Of a stretch of DNA of 64,000 nucleotides, positions 58,235 through 64,000 are shown one piece after another. Positions within the stretch are counted from its first letter, which is position 1, and every line of letters starts with the position of its first letter. Source of the stretch: Loxodes magnus (lineage: Eukaryota; Ciliophora; Karyorelictea; Loxodida; Loxodidae). The notes under the pieces are model-generated. The model saw only the letters and a list, made by a program, of their open reading frames with translations. It made no database searches and had not been told where the DNA came from. The position numbers were made by a program, and so were the translations under genes. The DNA lies in the NCBI GenBank assembly GCA_946699065.1, contig CAMPDV010000678.1:62001-126000 (forward strand), written 5' to 3'.

Positions 58235-60780
58235 TGTTGGAATTGCTTCCTTCAATTAAAGATGTTACAATGTTATTTAAAAATTTTTCTTTTCTTCACA
58301 TTTTCATCTTCTTCAGCTTGATCATATTCTTCATCAGTTTATTCCTTATATTCTTCCTTTTATTCTTCATGTTCTTCTTCCTCCGCTTTATCTTCCTCAT
58401 GCTCTTCATCTTTTTCTTGATTTTTAATTTCTTCTCTCTTAGTTGCAGAATTTTCTAATCAATCATCTTTTTCCAGTTCAAATAATTCTAATCTCCTTTT
58501 AAGTAACTTTTTATGATAAATTTTAATTTGTAGATTAATGTATTCTAATTTGTTTTTTGGAAACTATTTTATATAGTTTTAGTCATATGTTGTTAATCTT
58601 CTAATATCGTTTTATCCAATCTTTGCTATTATCCATTCCCAAATGTCTATATAGCAATCGCAATCCAGAATATGCTCAAACTTATCAAATTCTCCAAAAT
58701 GCAATGAGGATTTTCGATTGAATAATGTCTGTTTTGAAAGTTTTTTCGAAAGTAGTAGCTTTATGTTCTGAGTTTATATATACTAATTATTCCTTTTCGA
58801 TATTATTTATTTAATTTCATATAGGTAATTTACGGTTATTATTATTATTATTAAAATTATTCTATAAATAACTTTGCAGTGAGCATCCTTTTTAATCTTT
58901 AATTGGTTACTTTATAAAATTAATGTTGAATCTTACTTTTAACAATTTCGTAAAAGTATTAATGTTACTATTATATTCCTAATTATTAATATCTATTTCG
59001 TAATATTCAGATAGTCTTGCTATTTGACTCTATATTAATAACCTTCTTATCAGTTATTCTTGAAAAGAGATCCTATTGTTGATAAAGGATGATTAATACT
59101 TTCTTATCGTGTTTTGTAAAAAAATTTGAAAAACCTCAGAGTCAAAATATGCTTAGATGGCATTCAGTTAAGATCTATATAATAAGATTCATTAAAAATA
59201 TTTTCAGATACTTAAAAGGCTTTTCTTGCTATCATTCTCATGTTTTTATAATTTTATTTAATGTTGCAGTAATTCCATTTTACATAGGTCAAGGTACTAA
59301 TTCTCCTCCGTATTCTACTTTAGGAAGCGTGAACATTCTACACAAAGTCTTAAAATGTCAGGGTGTCACATTTTTATTCTTTGATAAAGCAAATACTGCC
59401 TTCTTTATAGCAGACAGATATTTAATTATGACCTATTTGCAGTGATTAATTAAGTCCTTTATTTAATGCAGAGTAATTCCTAAATATGAAACTTGCTATT
59501 TTTATGTTATAACCTGATTTATAATCTTCAAATTTAAATTTTCCTCTTTTCTTTGATGTTTTTTTAGAAACTGAATAGCTTCGCATTTAGAGGTATTTAT
59601 TTTAAGCTAAGCTCAATTAAAAACTCTATTTGTTTCAATTATTAATGCTTATATGTTCTTTTTAGATTTTGAAAGGAGTATTAAATCATCTGCCCATCTT
59701 CTGGAAGTGAAAATTTTATTGAAGCTATTACATTTGAATCCAATATTATTTCCTTTACTTTCTATATATCTGATAACAATATCATAATACAGTAACGCGA
59801 GCACTTGTCCATACGAACTTTATTACATTACTCCATTGTTATTTTTAAGTTTTTTAAAAAGCTTCCATTTTTAAGGAATTAAGAACTTAGATTTTAATAG
59901 AAAGATTCGAATGTTAATATCAATTCTAAAGGTAATTTAACACGCCTCAGTTGATAAAAAAGTAATCTTCTTTCTATCAAATCAAACATTTTCTCCTAGT
60001 CAATCAAAATTGCTATTAATTTAGTTTTCTTATTGGCTTAATTCCGAAATAGATCTATAATTGATTATATTACCAAATCTACTAAGCTGTTTGTCTATTT
60101 TTCATAAATCCCATTTAGCTAGGATGAATTAAGTTACTCTAGTATATAATATTGTATAACCTTTTCGTTAGAGCTTTATCATACAATTTCAGTATAGAAT
60201 TGATTAGTGAGATTGGACGCCAATTTTTTCATTCATTTTTTGTTTACCTTTTTTAAAAATTGGAATTATAACTGAAGTGTTAAATACGTCAGGTATTCTT
60301 CCAAGTCTAAGCATATTATTTAGAAAAGAATAAAGTATTATAGTAAGATAATTTCCTGCATACTTCAACAATTCTCCCTTGATTCCATCTGAATCTGCCG
60401 CTTTACCATTTGGGATTTCTTTTAGAATTTCTTAAATTTCTTTTAAAGTGAAAAGTTCGAAACCTTATAAGTATGATAATGGTTAGCTAATGAGTTCTTA
60501 ACTATTTTAATATATTTTATTTATTCTTTGGTTACTAAAGTCAATCTATTGCTTTTTCAAGTTTAAATGTTTATTAAATACTAAATTTTCTCTTGAATTA
60601 GCAAAATTTTCTTATTTCTCTTGGTTAAAATGCATTTTATTTCTTTGTCTAGGGTTAAGAATTTCCTTGCTTGTGAAAACATATCTGTATTATTTTCATT
60701 GGGAAGAAGAAATTTTTGATTTGCTTTATTTTTCTTAAATTATCATAGGTTGCGTTTAGAATTATTTCATAATTTACTGG
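58235..60780 (-). mobile_element. LINE-type retrotransposon copy D (divergent)
   Basis: Minus-strand RT with more of its 5' part than B or C: LKEIQEILKEIPNGKAADSD, GIKGELLKYAGNYL, FNTSVIIPIFKKG, a motif A reading EKMFDLIERRLLF, and RRWADDLILLSKSKK with TGG for Trp. The C-terminal zinc region is degenerate (FGEFDKFEHILDC without the first Cys pair). A long acidic tail rich in Glu/Lys precedes the family 3' end (CTTTAATTGAAGGAAGCAATTC on the minus strand). Several frame breaks are likely. The 5' limit is uncertain. Confidence 0.82.
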
Positions 60781-61693
60781 ATTTGTTATGAAAGTTAATG
60801 ACTTATCAGTCTAAACTTTAGTAGTAGATAAAGATGAATAAAACATTTATTCTTTCGGAGGTTTAAATTAGAAAGGATATATGAAAGTATAACATATAGA
60901 ATGATAGATGGAGTAAGTAAAATTTGAATCTTCCTGAAGCTGTTGATTTTCCTGTAGTTTCTTTAGAGTCTTTTGTCGTAATCGGAGGTTGAAAAAATCT
61001 ATTTACGAAAGAATATTCAAGAAGAATATATAAAAGAAACAATGAATAAAGGTAATAAAGTTAAATTTTTAAAGATATTTTAGCTTTAACGGAAATTAAA
61101 ATAAGAGGTGTCTATGGATAAGCTTTTGCTTAAGAATAGGAAAGAGTTTCAATAATGAGGATTGATTTAGAAAAGTTGAGTTATAGAAGTGTTAAAGGGC
61201 ATAACTGAGATAATAATAATATTGATATGATTAATATTATTGATAATAAATATAGTTTTATATGTAAGTAGTTTAAATATCTATAGTAAATATGTTACTA
61301 CTTATTAATATGGTTAATCTATACTTATTAATGTTGTATTTTTATAAGTTTTTTTGTATGTTTAAGTGTATATATGATGTTGATATGATAATGTAGTTAT
61401 AGCTATGTAGTTGACAATAAAGATTATTTTCCTTACTAGCTCTTTTTAAAGCTGAAATAAATAAAGAATCAAATTTTATCTAAACATCTTTAAAAATCTA
61501 TTATTCAAATATTATCATTATTCAGATACTAACATACAGCTTATAACATACCAAAACATATTCAACAATGTCAAAAAACTATCTTTAATATATCCTTATA
61601 TTTAAATTATACAAGTACAGATTACTATTTATCTAATCAAAACTATAATCAAATTATCATTAACCTATATCTAAATACAAGTCATTATTACTA
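60781..61693. other. AT-rich spacer
   Basis: No domain recognised. It may include missing 5' sequence of LINE D. Confidence 0.4.
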
Positions 61694-63259
61694 TCATACA
61701 CTCTAAAATACATACTTTAATACCAACTACTAAACTTTCCTATACACATATATCAAATCAGGCCATTATAACCCCTATACTTTTTATAAAAGTTCAATCA
61801 TAATAAATAAATAATAATAAATAAGAACTTACACTTGTGTGATAAGCCTTACTTATTTGAGGGTTCTCAATCGGTACCAAAATCTAACTAGGGTGCTGAA
61901 GTCCAGGTCTCAGAGTAATCCTGCCTCTATGTCGTTAATCTGGTTAGGAATTGGAAAAACCTGAAGACATGACTGAGACAAATTATATCTTTAAGTATAA
62001 AATTAAATTCGATTGTGAAATTTGGCACAAAAACTGGATTTTATTCTATTCTCTTTTAACTTTAGCCTTCGGAAAGAAATACAAGAATTTTGAGAGTAAA
62101 GGTAATAAATTTTTATTTAAAAAACTGAGACAAAAGTGACCAAAGAGATCAGACGAAGCCAGAAAAATTTATAGACTATTTTAACAACAAAATTTGGTTT
62201 TTGTATTAATCGTGGTGAACCTAATAAAGGTAGAATCACGTTAATTTATTTATCTTTAGAAACATTCTCATCAGATTATTAAATCCTAGACTCCTTATAC
62301 TTAGCAGATAAAACTTCCCTTTTAAATTTAGTCTTCTAGGTAGCATTCAAATTAATATTTACTTCTGTGATATTCGATTTTAACTTAGAAAAAGATGCAA
62401 GAGAGTAGAATTTACATAATTAAAATTTTAAGTTATCATAAAATAGTGTAATTTATTACTTAGTAGCACATGAAGGTTAATTGAACTGTCTAAATATTAT
62501 GAATAATCCTTGAATTAAATTAAAAGTTCTGAAGAGCCCTATTAGAGAGTAAAGATCTCCTAATGTCAGTGTATCAGGAAAAATATTGAGACCTTTGGCA
62601 TTACGGAAAAGCTCTAGTGTAGTAAAATGTATTTCTGATATTGATATTTTTGTAAGAAGAGGAGTGGTCACTGGAGATAATCCTTTTGAATTCATAAATT
62701 ATGGAGTAAAAGCGTTATAGATTTGTCCTTTTGTTTAAAATTAGACTTTTCAACAGTGCTCTATGATCTTAAAACAAGTCTGAAAGCTCATTTTTACCTT
62801 TTGAATTAAAAGCATCTTGTTGAGAAGTGATGATATGGTAAGTTCCCACAGCAAATTAGGATAAAATTAAAATCCAAATTTTTATGAAGAAAATAAAGAA
62901 TTTCTCAGGATAATTGATTTGGCAGGTTCTTAATTAAAGTATATTTATCCTATATAAAAAAATGTATATAGGATAATTTAAAGTTCCAATATTTAACAGT
63001 GATAAATGCTTTAAATGTGTAATAAGTCTTATTATCTAGATTCTGGGTATCAGTCAATAAAATTAAAAATTTCAAAGTTTTTCTGAAATATTTATTAAGA
63101 CAACACAAAATTTTCTCATACTAAGCTGTATGTTCAGTGAAAGAAACAATCCAGACGGTTCCAAAAACATTACTATATCAGGTGTGTGGGGGAGCAGAAA
63201 TTAATCCTGATTATCCGAAAGAACGTTAATAAATTTATCCTCTTTTGAACAAAATGAAG
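61694..63259 (-). CDS. Unrecognised protein (about 520 codons)
   Basis: A single minus frame is open over ~1.55 kb with only about five internal TGA codons, near normal Trp frequency. It includes FIDWYPESRQQDLLHIQSIY, NLLWELTISSLLNKMLLIQK, MNSKGLSPVTTPLLTKISIS, LNIFPDTLTLGDLYSLIGLF, VILPLLGSPRLIQKPNFVVK and LLWDLDFSTLVRFWYRLRTL. GC is higher than in flanks. The end may be TGA 61912-61910 or 61696-61694. The 5' end is uncertain. Hydrophobic stretches suggest possible membrane segments. An overlapping plus frame at 61840-62260 is also open but has more TGA codons. No domain recognised. Confidence 0.4.
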
Positions 63260-63659
63260 GTTTACAGTTAATTTTTAGTATTTAGATTTGAAATAAGAAT
63301 GGTTACTTGGTATTTAAGATAGAGTAATAACAATTTTATAACATAAGCTTCCTAATTTGAACATTAGTTATTAAAGAATTAAATATATTAATTAAAAGTA
63401 GGTAAATTATTGTTTAAGGGGTATAAAAATAAAGATTGGCTTTTAAAATTGAATTTAATAAAATCTAAATAAATTAGGCAAAAAATAAACATTAACAAGT
63501 TTGGATTCAAAAATTAGATAGATATAACTTATATTAATTATTGAAATGATAGATAATTAATTAAATATATAGCTTTTATATATTATCGTATAAAGAAAAT
63601 AATCAGTTTAGTTTTATTGAATGTAATAATTCTTAAGCTTTCTAAATTAAGCTTATATC

Positions 63660-64000
63660 TTATAAAAGTTAAAGATATCTTAAAATCTTATTGATATAAT
63701 TGCCTGGCTTATTCTATTTATTCCTTAGACTAATTACACTTCAATATTTAAACTTTTATTTTAGTATTATTTAACTTTCTAAATCTTTCTTCTGTTTCAG
63801 TATTAAGTTCCACTTACGAAGCAAATTTATCTAGCATAGTTCTTTCCTTTAAATAAAAATCTGCTGACTTATTTTAATATCATACTTTTAAACTCTCCTT
63901 TGCTTCTGTTTGACTGTAGTAGAATATTACAAAAAAGCATTTTCTCCACCAAATTGCAAAAAAGTCTATCATTGATATTTAAAGGCATAACTGTAAATCT
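63660..64000 (-). CDS. Unrecognised coiled-coil protein, cut by the window edge
   Basis: A minus frame enters from the right edge: SQTEAKESLKVWYQNKSADF, YLKERTMLDKFASQVELNTE, then EERFRKLNN and EQIEQARQLYQQDF. One internal TGA (Trp). Charged helical pattern typical of a coiled coil. Neither start nor certain stop is in view. Confidence 0.4.

Noticed and set aside
58213-58458. 81-codon hydrophobic plus-strand ORF (MSWDIFSLLELL...)
   Set aside because: Antisense of the acidic Glu/Lys-rich C-terminal tail of LINE D; the Phe/Leu/Ile composition is a by-product.
61840-62260. Plus-strand gene (PYLFEGSQSVPK... frame)
   Set aside because: Reads protein-like but has more in-frame TGA codons than the overlapping minus frame, which is also open for much longer. 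Not fully excluded.
1-64000. tRNA, rRNA, telomere repeats, prokaryotic promoters or operons
   Set aside because: No cloverleaf with proper A/B boxes, no conserved rRNA segment and no ciliate telomere repeat were seen; gene structure is eukaryotic.

Overview
Eukaryotic, very AT-rich, repeat-loaded DNA from a ciliate that has reassigned its stop codons. The evidence is in conserved domains. In the WD40 genes and the TPR-kinase gene, TAA and TAG stand where Gln is expected, and TGA stands at invariant Trp positions (WD40 KIW, kinase subdomain IX DIW, reverse-transcriptase WADD). TGA is also the best candidate for the real terminator. This fits a karyorelict-type code (Loxodes-like) or, less well, a Condylostoma-type code. 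Ordinary stop-to-stop ORFs are therefore nearly meaningless here: long genes are invisible to a standard ORF finder, and weak regions stay open in several frames. Frames were chosen from domain homology and, where there is none, from low in-frame TGA density. Those second calls carry low confidence. Introns are tiny (about 14-50 nt, GT...AG).

Layout. 1-844: decayed papain-like protease (minus). 1363-1803: 9-bp satellite. 2510-6235: inverted repeat with a SINE-like insertion in one arm and a ~510-bp repeat in the other. 6924-9191: a RING / ubiquitin-like / CCHC gene whose middle appears to be an array of one-codon exons separated by ~14-40-nt introns. 10885-13640: LINE copy A. 14340-29553: inverted repeat with ~4.6-kb arms, each carrying a WD40 gene and a GC-rich structured island; the spacer holds a gene fragment and LINE copy B. 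30466-36829: mostly gene-poor. 36830-41100: a third WD40 segment. 41107-43205: SINE-like copy joined to LINE copy C. 43560-51700: TPR pseudogene, a hypothetical gene and a TPR-pseudokinase gene, flanked by two inverted degenerate repeat arrays. 52680-55640: a fourth, broken WD40 copy. 55756-56613: intact coiled-coil CCHC gene. 57430-60780: LINE remnants and LINE copy D (minus). 61694-64000: two unrecognised probable genes (minus).

The window reads as a segmental-duplication and retroelement landscape. WD40, TPR, zinc-knuckle and LINE families recur in different states of decay, and filled/empty site pairs in duplicated segments give relative insertion times. No rRNA, tRNA, CRISPR array or prokaryotic operon signal was seen. 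The most unusual feature is the one-codon exon array at 7457-8507.
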